Shown piece by piece: positions 34,193 to 42,999 of a DNA stretch of 64,000 bases; position 1 is the first letter of the stretch, and each line of letters starts with the position of its first letter. A program made the position numbers and the translations under genes. This DNA is from Pseudomonadota bacterium (GTDB lineage Bacteria > Myxococcota_A > UBA796 > SXON01). The DNA is taken from contig JAUXQH010000024.1 in assembly GCA_030685065.1 (NCBI GenBank), forward strand, positions 152,554-216,553, given 5' to 3'. The notes below the pieces were generated by a model. The model was not told where the DNA came from. It saw only the letters and a program-made list of their open reading frames with translations, and did not search any database.

Positions 34193-35250
34193 GCAATCCG
34201 AGAGACGCCGCGTTCGACGCCGAGATCGAGGCCGCGATCCTTCGCGCCTTGTTGACCGAGTGGCGTGCCATCAACTACACCCACTTCCATTCCGGGCTGG
34301 CGGCGCCGCGCTTCGAGCTCATCGAGCACGAGCGGCATCTCGGTGAGTGGCGTCGCATCCACCGGACCATCGGCTTCGCGCGCACCTTCGTCCGGACCCA
34401 CTCCTGGGGCGTGGTGTGCGAGGTGCTCAAGCACGAGATGGCCCACCAGTACGTGGACGAGGTGCTCCACATCCTCGACGAGACCGCGCACGGCCCCGCG
34501 TTCCGAAAGGTGTGCGAGCGCCTCGCCATCGACGGGAGCGCTTCGGGCCTTCCCACCGCCGCGGTCGATCCGGAGCAGGACAAGGCGCTGCGGCGCATCA
34601 CGCGGCTGCTGGCGCTCGCGGAGAGCCCGAACGCGAACGAGGCCCAGTCGGCCATGAACGCGGCGCGGAAGCTGATGCTCCGCTACAACATCGACACCTT
34701 GCCCACGGGGCACACCTTCCGCCAGCTCGGGGTTCCCACCGGGCGACTGCAGGAGGCGGACCGTTGGCTCGCGACCGTGCTCGGGCAGCACTTCTTCGTC
34801 ACCGGGATCTGGGTCCCGTCGTTCGACGCGAACACGGGAAAGACCGGCCGCGTGCTCGAAATCTCGGGCACCGCGGCCAATCTCGAGCTCGCCACGTATG
34901 TCCACGGCTTCCTGAAGGAGACGGCGGAGCGGCTCTGGAAGGCGCACAAGCGGGAAACCGGCATCCCGGGTGACCGGGAGCGGCAGCGCTTCGTGTCGGG
35001 GGTGATGCGCGGCTTTCACGAAAAGCTGGCCGAGGGCGCCAAGGAGAGCCGCGAGGAGGGCCTGGTCTGGGTGGGGGATCCCAAGCTCCAGGCCTACTAC
35101 CAGAAGCGCCATCCGCGGGTGCGCCAGATCCGCTACGGCGGGAACGCGCGAACCGAGGCGTGGGAGCACGGGCGCGCGGCCGGCCGCGAGATCGTGCTCC
35201 ACAAGCCGGTCACCGGGGACACGGGTGGGAGCGGGCGGCTCCTGAAGTAG
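34189..35250 (+). CDS. DUF2786 protein with SprT-like metal site
   Basis: A 353-residue protein. Residues ~75-110 hold HEMAHQYVDEVLHILDETAHG, a zincin-type H-E-x-x-H followed by a His, as in SprT-like proteases. Around residues 130-175 is the DUF2786 helical unit (LRRITRLLALAESPNANEAQSAMNAARKLM). The C-terminal part has a basic, Tyr-rich stretch. SprT-like proteins cleave DNA-bound or damaged proteins in other organisms; the role here is not known. GTG start is translationally coupled to the dehydrogenase gene. Confidence 0.78.
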   Translation: MSNPRDAAFDAEIEAAILRALLTEWRAINYTHFHSGLAAPRFELIEHERHLGEWRRIHRTIGFARTFVRTHSWGVVCEVLKHEMAHQYVDEVLHILDETAHGPAFRKVCERLAIDGSASGLPTAAVDPEQDKALRRITRLLALAESPNANEAQSAMNAARKLMLRYNIDTLPTGHTFRQLGVPTGRLQEADRWLATVLGQHFFVTGIWVPSFDANTGKTGRVLEISGTAANLELATYVHGFLKETAERLWKAHKRETGIPGDRERQRFVSGVMRGFHEKLAEGAKESREEGLVWVGDPKLQAYYQKRHPRVRQIRYGGNARTEAWEHGRAAGREIVLHKPVTGDTGGSGRLLK

Positions 35251-35265
35251 GGCCGCCCCGCTTCT

Positions 35266-35598
35266 CTACGAGACCTTGATGAGCTCGACCTCGAACAGCA
35301 GCGTGGCGTTCGGGGGGATGAGGCCGGGGTACCCGCGGCTGCCGTAGGCGAGGTGCCCCGGGATCGTCAACTTGCGCGTGCCGCCGACCTTCATGCCGGC
35401 AACGCCCTGGTCCCAACCCTGGATCACCATGCCGGCGCCCAGCTTGAAGGGGAACGTCTCGTTGCGGTCACGCGACGAATCGAACTTCTTCCCGTCCTCG
35501 AGGGTGCCGACGTAGTGCACGTGCACGGTCTTGCCCTTGGTGGCCTCGGTGCCGGTACCGACGACCACGTCTTCCATCTTCAGCTCAGTGACGCTCAT
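35266..35598 (-). CDS. FKBP-type peptidyl-prolyl cis-trans isomerase
   Basis: A 110-residue single FKBP domain without signal peptide, so cytoplasmic. The family core is complete: VHVHYVGTLEDGKKFDSSRDR, FPFKLGAGMVIQGWDQGVAGMKVGG and LAYGSRGYPGLIPPNATLLFEVELI, including the Tyr, Asp, Phe and Trp of the binding pocket. It speeds proline isomerisation during folding of client proteins. It converges on the DUF2786 gene with a 15-base gap. Start ATG at 35598 is preceded by a purine-rich stretch; the 206 bases upstream to the NYN gene show no other gene. Confidence 0.95.
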   Translation of the reverse strand: MSVTELKMEDVVVGTGTEATKGKTVHVHYVGTLEDGKKFDSSRDRNETFPFKLGAGMVIQGWDQGVAGMKVGGTRKLTIPGHLAYGSRGYPGLIPPNATLLFEVELIKVS

Positions 35599-35804
35599 GC
35601 GGGAACTCCGGTGGGGGTAAGGGATGCACCCGTCTGGACGGGCGCTCAGAGCGTGACCGCCATTCTGGACCGAGCGGGCGAAACGGCTGCTGAGGGGCGG
35701 CTGCGCGGCTGACGAGGGAGCAGGTCGAGACCTGTGACCGAGGAAGACGCGTGGCCGCGCCCAGCAGACGTGAGCGCGCGACGGGAAGAATGACGGTCAC
35801 GCTC

Positions 35805-37850
35805 TCAGCTCGCGGCGGGCTCGGTGGCACCGGCGGGGCGGCGGCCACGACGACCTCCGCGGCGGCGGCGCTTGTGCTCGGCTTCGGGCGAGTCGTCCCC
35901 CGCGGCGGGAGCGTCGTCACCGCCCTCGACCTCCGGCTCCTCGGCAGCGGCGGCGGGCGCCTCGACCACGATCTCGGCGGACTTTTTCGGGGCGCGGGGC
36001 TTGCGGGGGCGCTTCGCCTCGGCGGGCGCCCCGGACTCGGCGGGGGCCTCGAGAGACACGCCGGCGTCGAGGGCCGCCCCCGTGGCGGGCTCCTGCTCGT
36101 CGCGGGGCTCGACCGGGGCGGGCTCGACATCGGCGGGCCTGGCCGCGGACGTGGGTGCGACCAGCGCCAACGCGGCGGGGTGCACCTCGGGCCATCCGAG
36201 CTCGGCGGCGGGCTCGCCACCCTCCCGGCGGCCGCGGCCGCTCCTGCGGCCTGCGCGCCCCTCGTCCCGACGGTCGCCCCTGCGGTCGTCCCGGGGCTCA
36301 TCACGGCGCGCCGGACGGCCATCGTTGACGCGGGCCTCGGCACCACGCGACTCGCCGTTCGTCGGCGCGGCTTCCTCAACGGCACGATCGGCGCCGCGCT
36401 CTTGGGAGCGCTGGGGAGCACGCTCAAGGGCTCCTTCACGTTCCCGCTTGGGGGCCTCGCTCACGCGGTCCCGCCCACGCCGGGGGCCGGCATCCGCCTG
36501 CTCGCGGACCCGCTTGGTCGCGGGCTCGGCGGGCGCGGCTTCGCCCTCGCCGTTGGTGAGGGGCGCTTCCCCGTCCTTGCCGACGAACAGCTCGGTCAAC
36601 ACGGCGTCGTCCGGGTTCTCGCCGCGGGCCACGAGGGCGCGCAGGCCGGCGGCGTGCAGATCGTCGACGAGCTGGGTAGCGGACTCGGGCGCGATGAACG
36701 CGGCCGTGGTCGCGCGGGCGGCCTCGCCGTTCGGGTGGATCAAGAGGCCGGCGCGCAGCAGCGCGTGTGCCACGGCCTTGACCGTGCGGGGGGCGATGTC
36801 GGGCGCCTCCTGCTTGCAGCGGCGCAGGAGGTCACCGAGCACGAACTGGATGGCGCAGGTGCGGTTCCGGCGGGCGCGTTCCGCGCAGGTGGCCACGAAC
36901 TGCTCGATGATGATGCGGCGCTCCCGGGGCTCGCCGATCTCCAGGCCGGCTTCGGCGAGCATGCCCTGCAGGCGGCGCGCGTCGGGCCCGAGGGTCCGGG
37001 GGGCGGGGCGCGCGTGGGCGGGCTCCTCGTGGGTGCTCTGCGGCAGGTCGACCCGGACGCCGCCCGCTCGGTCATCCTTCGAGAGGGCCACGAGGCCCTT
37101 CTGCGCGGCGGTCTCGAGGAAGCGGGCGAACGTGCGCATGCCGAGGTCGACCTCGGAGAAGGTCGGCTCCTTGCGCTTCATCGACGCCTTCAGGACGCTC
37201 GCGTGCACCGGCGCCGGCTCGTCGCGCTGGTGGTTCTCCAAGGTCTCCACGAGGAGCTCGAACGCTTCGTCGATCGTCAGGCCCTCTTCCTCTTCTGAGT
37301 CTTCGGCGGCGGCGGCGGCCACGGCGGCGGGAGTGCTCGGAGGGGTGACGGGCGCCGGCTTGGGCGGGCGGAGCGGCTCGAGGCGCGACTCGTTCCGGAG
37401 CGTGTCGTAGAAGAAGAACTCGTCACACGTCTCCGCGATCAGGCGGCTCGTGGAGCCGCGCGTGCCGCAGCCGATGACGCGCTTGTTCAGCTCCTTGAGC
37501 CGCATGACCAGCGGCGTGAAGTCGCTGTCGCCCGAGAGGATCACGAACGTGTCGACGAAGCTGCGGGTGAAGGCGAGCTCCATCGCGTCGACCGCGAGCG
37601 CGATGTCCGCGCGGTTCTTCGACTGCATGCCGTGGCTGGTGAGCTCAACCATCGTGATGCCTTCATGCACCAGATCGAGCTTGAACCGGTTCCACCGACC
37701 CCAGTCGGCGTAGGAGCGCGCAACGGAGATGCGGCCCTTGTCCTTCAGCCTGCGCATGACGATGCGCGTGTCGAAGCGGCCGAGGCCTTCCTTCTCGCAG
37801 CCGGTGGCGATGTTCTCGAAGTCGATCAGGACGGCTAGATTGCGTTCCAA
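35805..37850 (-). CDS. NYN-domain protein with LOTUS/OST-HTH-like domains and long disordered tail
   Basis: A 681-residue protein. Residues 1-150 are an NYN (PIN-like) nuclease domain: LIDFENIA carries the first Asp, then DIALAVDAMELAF and ILSGDSDFTPLVMRLKE with the other acidic residues. A helical unit at ~185-265 (IDEAFELLVETLENHQRDEPAPVHASVLKASM) looks like an OST-HTH/LOTUS domain and a second unit may lie at ~285-410. Residues ~430-681 are Arg/Glu/Ala-rich and predicted disordered, like RNase E tails. NYN-LOTUS proteins such as MARF1 cleave RNA. Here it is probably an RNA-processing or decay enzyme with a protein- or RNA-binding tail. The gene is divergent from the MoxR gene. Confidence 0.82.
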   Translation of the reverse strand: MERNLAVLIDFENIATGCEKEGLGRFDTRIVMRRLKDKGRISVARSYADWGRWNRFKLDLVHEGITMVELTSHGMQSKNRADIALAVDAMELAFTRSFVDTFVILSGDSDFTPLVMRLKELNKRVIGCGTRGSTSRLIAETCDEFFFYDTLRNESRLEPLRPPKPAPVTPPSTPAAVAAAAAEDSEEEEGLTIDEAFELLVETLENHQRDEPAPVHASVLKASMKRKEPTFSEVDLGMRTFARFLETAAQKGLVALSKDDRAGGVRVDLPQSTHEEPAHARPAPRTLGPDARRLQGMLAEAGLEIGEPRERRIIIEQFVATCAERARRNRTCAIQFVLGDLLRRCKQEAPDIAPRTVKAVAHALLRAGLLIHPNGEAARATTAAFIAPESATQLVDDLHAAGLRALVARGENPDDAVLTELFVGKDGEAPLTNGEGEAAPAEPATKRVREQADAGPRRGRDRVSEAPKREREGALERAPQRSQERGADRAVEEAAPTNGESRGAEARVNDGRPARRDEPRDDRRGDRRDEGRAGRRSGRGRREGGEPAAELGWPEVHPAALALVAPTSAARPADVEPAPVEPRDEQEPATGAALDAGVSLEAPAESGAPAEAKRPRKPRAPKKSAEIVVEAPAAAAEEPEVEGGDDAPAAGDDSPEAEHKRRRRGGRRGRRPAGATEPAAS

Positions 37851-37999
37851 GGAGGATCCAGTGCGGGGCAGGGGCCTAACGCGACCGCGCGCAGGGCGCG
37901 TGGTCTGGCCTACGAAAGCCGGCTGGGTTCGTGTAGATCGCTGCGCGCGAGCGTCCGTGCGCCGTCGCGGTCGAGCGCCGGCCGCAATAAGGGCGCGGG

Positions 38000-38809
38000 A
38001 TGCACACCTCGTTCGCGGGCACGGCCCGCTACATCGCCGACGACGGCCTGATGGCCGACGTCAACGCCGCCATCCTCCTCGGCCGCCCCCTGCTGGTGAA
38101 GGGCGAGCCCGGCACGGGCAAGACCGTGCTCGCGGCGGCCGTCGCCGAGGCGCTCGGCCTGCCGCTCTACACCTGGACCATCAAGTCGACGACCAAGGCG
38201 GTGGACGGGCTGTACAACTACGACGTGGTCCAGCGCCTGAACGACGCTCGCTTCGGAGAAGGGGACGTCAAGGACATCCGGCGCTACATCCGCATGGGTG
38301 TGCTGGGCCAGGCCTTTTGCGCCGAGCAGCGCGTCGTCGTGCTCATCGACGAGATCGACAAGGCGGATCTCGAGTTTCCCAACGACATGTTGCGCGAGCT
38401 CGACGAGATGGCGTTCCACGTTCCCGAGCTGGACGAAACGGTTCGGGCGAAGCATCGCCCGATCGTCATCATCACCTCGAACGCCGAGAAGGAGCTGCCC
38501 GATGCGTTCCTTCGCCGGTGCGTGTTCCACTACATCGCGTTTCCGGACCGGGAGCGCATGCGCAAGATCGTCGACGTGCACCTGCCCGACCTCTCCGAGA
38601 AGCTGATCGAGAGCGCCTTCCAGCGGTTCTATGGCCTCCGGCGGCTGGACGGCATTCGCAAGAAGCCCTCCACCAGCGAGCTCGTGGATTGGTTGTCCGT
38701 GCTGGCTCGCTCCGGTGTTGCCCCCGAGGAGATCTCCGCCAAGTTCTTGTTCCCCGGGATCCTGCTCAAACAGGAGCAGGATCTCGAGCTGTCGAAGGCG
38801 CGTCGGTGA
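38000..38809 (+). CDS. MoxR-family AAA ATPase (CoxD-like)
   Basis: A 269-residue ATPase with Walker A GEPGTGKT (35-42), Walker B VVVLIDEIDKAD (~112-123), sensor 1 ITSNAEKELPDAF and the Arg-finger region LRRCVFHYI. It lacks other domains and is typical of MoxR proteins that work with a von Willebrand A partner to insert metal cofactors or remodel protein complexes. The partner is the next gene, whose GTG start overlaps this stop (GTGA). The order ATPase-VWA matches CoxD-CoxE pairs, but no carbon monoxide dehydrogenase genes are nearby, so the client is unknown. Confidence 0.9.
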   Translation: MHTSFAGTARYIADDGLMADVNAAILLGRPLLVKGEPGTGKTVLAAAVAEALGLPLYTWTIKSTTKAVDGLYNYDVVQRLNDARFGEGDVKDIRRYIRMGVLGQAFCAEQRVVVLIDEIDKADLEFPNDMLRELDEMAFHVPELDETVRAKHRPIVIITSNAEKELPDAFLRRCVFHYIAFPDRERMRKIVDVHLPDLSEKLIESAFQRFYGLRRLDGIRKKPSTSELVDWLSVLARSGVAPEEISAKFLFPGILLKQEQDLELSKARR

Positions 38810-39966
38810 TCCTCCTCAACCTGCTCTTCAACCTCCGCTCGCAGGGGCTCGGGGTGGGGCTGGGGGAGTGGCTCGCGTTCTTGCGCGGCTTGTCGTCGGG
38901 GCTGGTCGAGGATCTCGACGGCCTCTACTTCCTCGCGCGCGCGGTGCTCGTGCACACCGAGGCGCATTACGACGCCTTCGACCTCGCCTTCACCGCCACC
39001 TTCAAGGGTGTCGAGCTGCCCCCCAAGCTCAAGGACGCCATTTGGGAGTGGCTCCAGGACCCAAGGTTGGGGGAGGGGGAGCGCGTCCCGGGTGAGTATG
39101 AGAGTTGGGAGCAGCTCCAGGAGGAGCTCAAGAAGCGTCTCGCCGAGCAGAAGGAGCGCCACGACGGCGGGAATCGCTGGGTCGGGACGGGCGGCACCTC
39201 CCCGTTCGGGAACTCCGGGCGCAGTGACCAGGGTATCCGGGTGGGCGGCGCGAGCCAGGGGCGCGGCGCGGTCCAGGTGGCGCAGGAGCGGCGATGGGGC
39301 GAGTACCGCACGGACATGACCCTCTCCGTGCGTGACTTCAAGGTGGCGCTCTCGATGCTGCGCAACCTCGCCCGTGAGGGCCGCGAGGAGCTCGACATCG
39401 ACGGCACGATCGACAAGACTGCCAAGGGGGGCGGAGAGATCGACCTGCACTTCGCCAAGGAGCGTGTCAACCGCGTGCACCTCGTCCTCTTGATGGACGT
39501 GGGCGGCTCGATGGAGCCCCACGCGGCGCTGGTGTCCCGCCTCTTCACCGCGGCGAAGGAGATGAAGGTCTTCAAGACCTTCGAGGCGCTCTACTTTCAC
39601 AACGCGCCCTATCGCTTCGTCTACAAGAGCTACGCGACCTACGAGCGGCGCCTGACCGCCGATGTCATCCGCGACCTCACTCCCCAGCACCGCATCATCT
39701 TCGTCGGCGACGCGGCGATGGCCCCGTGGGAGCTGTTCAACACCGGGTTCGGTGACCCGGGACCGAGCGGACTGGATTGGATCCAACGCTTCTCGCGCAA
39801 GGCGCCGGCGAGTGTTTGGCTGAACCCCGATCCCGCCCGGCATTGGGACCATCCCACCGTCCGCGCGATCGGCAACGCCGTGCCCATGTTCCACCTCTCG
39901 GTGGCGGGACTCCGAGGGGCGATCCGCAAGCTGCGCGCAGGCGGAACGCCCGGCGTGGGCGGGTGA
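38806..39966 (+). CDS. VWA-domain protein (CoxE-like)
   Basis: A 386-residue protein. The C-terminal half is a von Willebrand A domain of the CoxE type, with a MIDAS-like DVGGS in place of the usual D-x-S-x-S (HLVLLMDVGGSMEPH, near residue 225) and RIIFVGDAAMAPWEL later. The N-terminal ~130 residues are helical with basic/acidic repeats. With the MoxR ATPase it should form an ATP-driven chaperone. The GTG start is inside the overlap with the preceding stop. The gene ends ~50 bases before tRNA-Gln, at the left edge of the large integrated element. Confidence 0.88.
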   Translation: MILLNLLFNLRSQGLGVGLGEWLAFLRGLSSGLVEDLDGLYFLARAVLVHTEAHYDAFDLAFTATFKGVELPPKLKDAIWEWLQDPRLGEGERVPGEYESWEQLQEELKKRLAEQKERHDGGNRWVGTGGTSPFGNSGRSDQGIRVGGASQGRGAVQVAQERRWGEYRTDMTLSVRDFKVALSMLRNLAREGREELDIDGTIDKTAKGGGEIDLHFAKERVNRVHLVLLMDVGGSMEPHAALVSRLFTAAKEMKVFKTFEALYFHNAPYRFVYKSYATYERRLTADVIRDLTPQHRIIFVGDAAMAPWELFNTGFGDPGPSGLDWIQRFSRKAPASVWLNPDPARHWDHPTVRAIGNAVPMFHLSVAGLRGAIRKLRAGGTPGVGG

Positions 39967-40018
39967 TCGCGGCCCGGGTGGCGGTCCGTGCGGGGATCGG
40001 TTAGAGGGCGGAGGTCTT

Positions 40019-40094
40019 TGGGGCGTCGACAAGTTGGTAAGTCAGCGGATTTTGATTCCGCCCACCGTAGGTTCGAATCCTACCGCCCCAACCA
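40019..40094 (+). tRNA. tRNA-Gln (anticodon TTG)
   Basis: A complete cloverleaf: acceptor TGGGGCG/CGCCCCA, D arm with GACAAGTTGGTAAGTC, anticodon stem GCGGA/TCCGC with loop TTTTGAT (anticodon TTG), T arm with GTTCGAATC and the encoded CCA end. Its last 15 bases (40080-40094) also code the end of the serine recombinase on the other strand, so the 3' end of this gene is the likely attachment site of the adjoining element. Confidence 0.95.
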
Positions 40095-41648
40095 TCCAGG
40101 ACGCGGGACTTCGGAGGCGGGAATTCCGTCGTCCGAATTTTCCGGCTCGCTCGCGAGTTCTGCAAGGTCAGAATAGGGTTTCCGGTAGGTGGGCCGTACG
40201 CAGTCCTTCGACAATTCGCAGTTCGAAGTGAGTGCGGCGATGAATTGCCCCCTCTCGTGCATCGTTTCGGACTTGTAGAGGTCGTACGCCTCACTTGCGA
40301 GTTCTAAAATCTGGACCGCCCGATCGAGGCACCGGACGTTGACCCGGTCGAGCCTGTCGAGCTCCTCGCGCAGCTCGCCCAACCGTTCGTCCCACTCCCG
40401 GCGCTTCGCGTCGAAGAACTCCGTGTCCACGCGCCCCTCCAGCTTCTCGTCGTAGGCCTTGCTGCGGAGGCGCGCGATGCGGTCCTGCTCCTTCCGCGCG
40501 ACGGCGACCCGCTCCTCGGTCTCCAGCTCGATGTCGCGCTTGGAGCCCTTCAGCGCCGTGACGGCCCACTTGCGGACCTCGGGCGGCATCCGCAGCGGCT
40601 TGATCACCTGCTCGGCGAGCATGTCCGAGACTTTCTCCTCCCGGATGTAGGCGTTGTTCTCGCAGAGCTGCGCGCAGCGGTAGTACGTGTATTTCTGCTT
40701 CTTGATCTCGGCCGTCATGGCGGCCCCGCAGTGGGCGCAGCGCAGCAGCCCCTGGAACGCGAAGTCGCGGGCCGCCGGCCTCGTGTCCGGGAAGCCGTCG
40801 AGCCGGCTCTGGACGCGGCGGAAGACGGCCATGCTCACGATCGCGGGGTCCTTGCCCTTGTAGGTCTTGCCCTTCCACACGAACTCACCCGCGTAGATGG
40901 GATTGCGCAGCATGTGATGGATGTTGCTCTTGTGGATCTTGTGACCCTTCTTGGACGTGAGCCCGATGCGGGCCGCGTAGTCGGCCAACCCGTCCATCGA
41001 GTGCCCCCCCGTGGCATGTTCCTCGAAGATCGTCTTGACGAGCAACGCCCGCTGCGGGTCGAGTTGGATGTAGCTCTTGCCATTCTCGCGCACGTTGAGG
41101 TACCCGAGCGGCGCCGAGCTGGGCCAGTGGCCCTCGTCGGCCTTCTGCGTCTGGCCCTTGCGAACCTCCTCCGAGAGGTTGTCCACGTAGTTCTTGGCCA
41201 TCAGCACCTTGATGCCGTGCATGAACTTCTCTGACGAGCGGGAGTCTTCCGAGAGGACCGCGCCCTCCTTGACGAGGTGGATGACGACCTGGAGCTCGTC
41301 GAGTGTCACCCAATCCTTCAGGTTGCGGTACAGGCGGTCGGTCTTCTCGACGAGGATCACCGAGCGGTTGCTCTTCTGCTTGCGCAGTAGCGTGAGCATC
41401 TTGGTGAACGCGGTGCGGCCGCTCCGCTTGGCGGTCTCGACGTCGGTGAACTCCTCGATGATCTTCAGGTCGTGTGCTTCCGCGTAGTCCCGGATCAGCT
41501 TCTGCTGGGCCGGGATGGAGAAGCCCTCACGCTCCTGGTCGCGGGAAGAAACCCGCGCGTACAACACAGCCGTCCGCTTGGTTGGTACCTTGGGGGTCGA
41601 GCCGGCTTCGGAGCTGTCGTTGTTGCGGGTGCGGTTCGTGCGGCGCAT
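40080..41648 (-). CDS. Large serine recombinase (integrase)
   Basis: A 522-residue large serine recombinase. The resolvase-type catalytic domain has LYARVSSRDQE (nucleophile Ser34 in YARVS) and the VILVEKTDRLYRNLKDW arginine region. The recombinase domain (PLGYLNVRENGKSYIQL...LRNPIYAGEFVWKGK) follows, then a zinc ribbon (LLRCAHCGAAM ... YYRCAQLCENNAYI) and a coiled coil (~370-440). The last codons, W-L-G-R and stop TAG, are read antisense from the 3' end of tRNA-Gln. Serine integrases of this size insert phage or mobile islands. Complete motifs suggest activity. The start lies 151 bases from the next gene. Confidence 0.92.
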   Translation of the reverse strand: MRRTNRTRNNDSSEAGSTPKVPTKRTAVLYARVSSRDQEREGFSIPAQQKLIRDYAEAHDLKIIEEFTDVETAKRSGRTAFTKMLTLLRKQKSNRSVILVEKTDRLYRNLKDWVTLDELQVVIHLVKEGAVLSEDSRSSEKFMHGIKVLMAKNYVDNLSEEVRKGQTQKADEGHWPSSAPLGYLNVRENGKSYIQLDPQRALLVKTIFEEHATGGHSMDGLADYAARIGLTSKKGHKIHKSNIHHMLRNPIYAGEFVWKGKTYKGKDPAIVSMAVFRRVQSRLDGFPDTRPAARDFAFQGLLRCAHCGAAMTAEIKKQKYTYYRCAQLCENNAYIREEKVSDMLAEQVIKPLRMPPEVRKWAVTALKGSKRDIELETEERVAVARKEQDRIARLRSKAYDEKLEGRVDTEFFDAKRREWDERLGELREELDRLDRVNVRCLDRAVQILELASEAYDLYKSETMHERGQFIAALTSNCELSKDCVRPTYRKPYSDLAELASEPENSDDGIPASEVPRPGWLGR

Positions 41649-41799
41649 GGGGCCCTCGGTGGGAGTAGGCTTTGAAGCTTACATAACATGCGAGGCCCTG
41701 CTCCGCGGGGGGGCGCCGGGGAGTGGCCGCGACGCCTGGCGAATTACATGGCATCTAAGCCCAAGAGCGGGGGTGCTCGATTGGGTGCTGAGGTAGCGG

Positions 41800-42999
41800 T
41801 TGCCCCGTCTGGAGTTCAAGCACTATTGCAACCTGACGGCGTTTCGTGCCGTGCCGGCGTCGCTGTACCGCGATCTGCTGGGGAAGTACGCCGATGCCTG
41901 CCGGGCTCGCGGCCTGGACCCCGCCACCCTCGCGGACGATGACCGCTCGCGCGAGGCGCTGCTCGCGTTCTTCACGCAGCCCGGGCCCGACCTTCCCCCG
42001 GAGCTGCTGCGGGCGATGCAGGAGATTGACGACCTCTCGAACGACGCGGGGCACGCCCTCCTCGTCCAGGACGCGGTGCAGGCGGGGGTGCGGTTCCCCT
42101 CCGAGAGCTCGACCTGGGACCCGCGCAGCTTGGCGATCTACTGCTGGGTCCACAAGCCCCGCGCCTTCAAGGCGAGCGCCGACCGAAACTTCATGAACAA
42201 GGAAAAGGCGTTCTGCGACTTCGCCGGCAAGGACGCGCGCCAGCTCGCGCTCCCCACCCGGGAGTGGTGCGATGCGCTCGCGGAACGCCTGCGGCCGTAC
42301 TTCGTCCAGCGGCTGCTCGGGGAGGCGTCCGAGGTCCGGTCGTACGTCGATGCGGACTCCATCAACTTCGTGATCTCGCACGGCCGGCCCTTCCGGAGCG
42401 ATGAGGCGCTCGACGGGGTGACCCCGTCCATGATCGCCTACCGACCGCGCCGGCACGACCACGTGCTGTTCGACAACCGCACGTGCCGCCTGCGTGTCAA
42501 CGGTCCCGACGCCCCGACCGTGGAGACCTACCGGGCGAGCTTCGGCGAGGCGTGCTTCGGAGACGCCGACTACTTCGTGCGTGGGCCGATCGTGTCGCTC
42601 GAGCCCCTGCTGCAGCGGGGAGAGGGTGCGCTCGCCTGGTACGGGGGCGTCACGATGGGTGCCCTCATCGAGGTCTGGTTGGAGCAGGGGGAGGAGCGCC
42701 GGCCCACCACCGTCATCTACAAGTCCCGGAACGTGTTCCGCTCCGCCGAGGACCACGACCACGTGCAGCCGCTCCGCGGGAGGCCGATCTTTGCGGTGCT
42801 GGAGCTCGGGTACGTCGCTGGCGGGCGTACCAAGCGTGTCGAGCTGGAACCGCCCGACAGGGTGCGGTTCAGGCCCAACCGGCAGCGCGACGCGACCATC
42901 AGTTTCCTGGAGAACGCAGGGTTCCTCGCGGGTCCCCCGCCGGACATCAAGCCGCCTCTCGGCCGCCCGGAGGACGAGCATGAGCGCCTCTCCGAGTAG
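41800..42999 (+). CDS. Hypothetical 399-residue protein of an unknown two-gene module
   Basis: Starts at TTG 41800 with GAGG upstream. No signal peptide or membrane spans. The N-terminal third is helical (RAVPASLYRDLLGKYADACRARGL; MQEIDDLSNDAGHALL), the middle mixed, with FVISHGRPFRSDEAL, and the C-terminal half strand-rich (GALIEVWLEQGEER; RRPTTVIYKSRNV; RPIFAVLELGY). No catalytic motif is recognised and I do not recognise the family. It overlaps the next gene by 20 bases, so the two are co-translated and probably work together. The pair follows the recombinase directly, a position where cargo with a defence or regulatory job is common. Confidence 0.65.
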   Translation: MPRLEFKHYCNLTAFRAVPASLYRDLLGKYADACRARGLDPATLADDDRSREALLAFFTQPGPDLPPELLRAMQEIDDLSNDAGHALLVQDAVQAGVRFPSESSTWDPRSLAIYCWVHKPRAFKASADRNFMNKEKAFCDFAGKDARQLALPTREWCDALAERLRPYFVQRLLGEASEVRSYVDADSINFVISHGRPFRSDEALDGVTPSMIAYRPRRHDHVLFDNRTCRLRVNGPDAPTVETYRASFGEACFGDADYFVRGPIVSLEPLLQRGEGALAWYGGVTMGALIEVWLEQGEERRPTTVIYKSRNVFRSAEDHDHVQPLRGRPIFAVLELGYVAGGRTKRVELEPPDRVRFRPNRQRDATISFLENAGFLAGPPPDIKPPLGRPEDEHERLSE

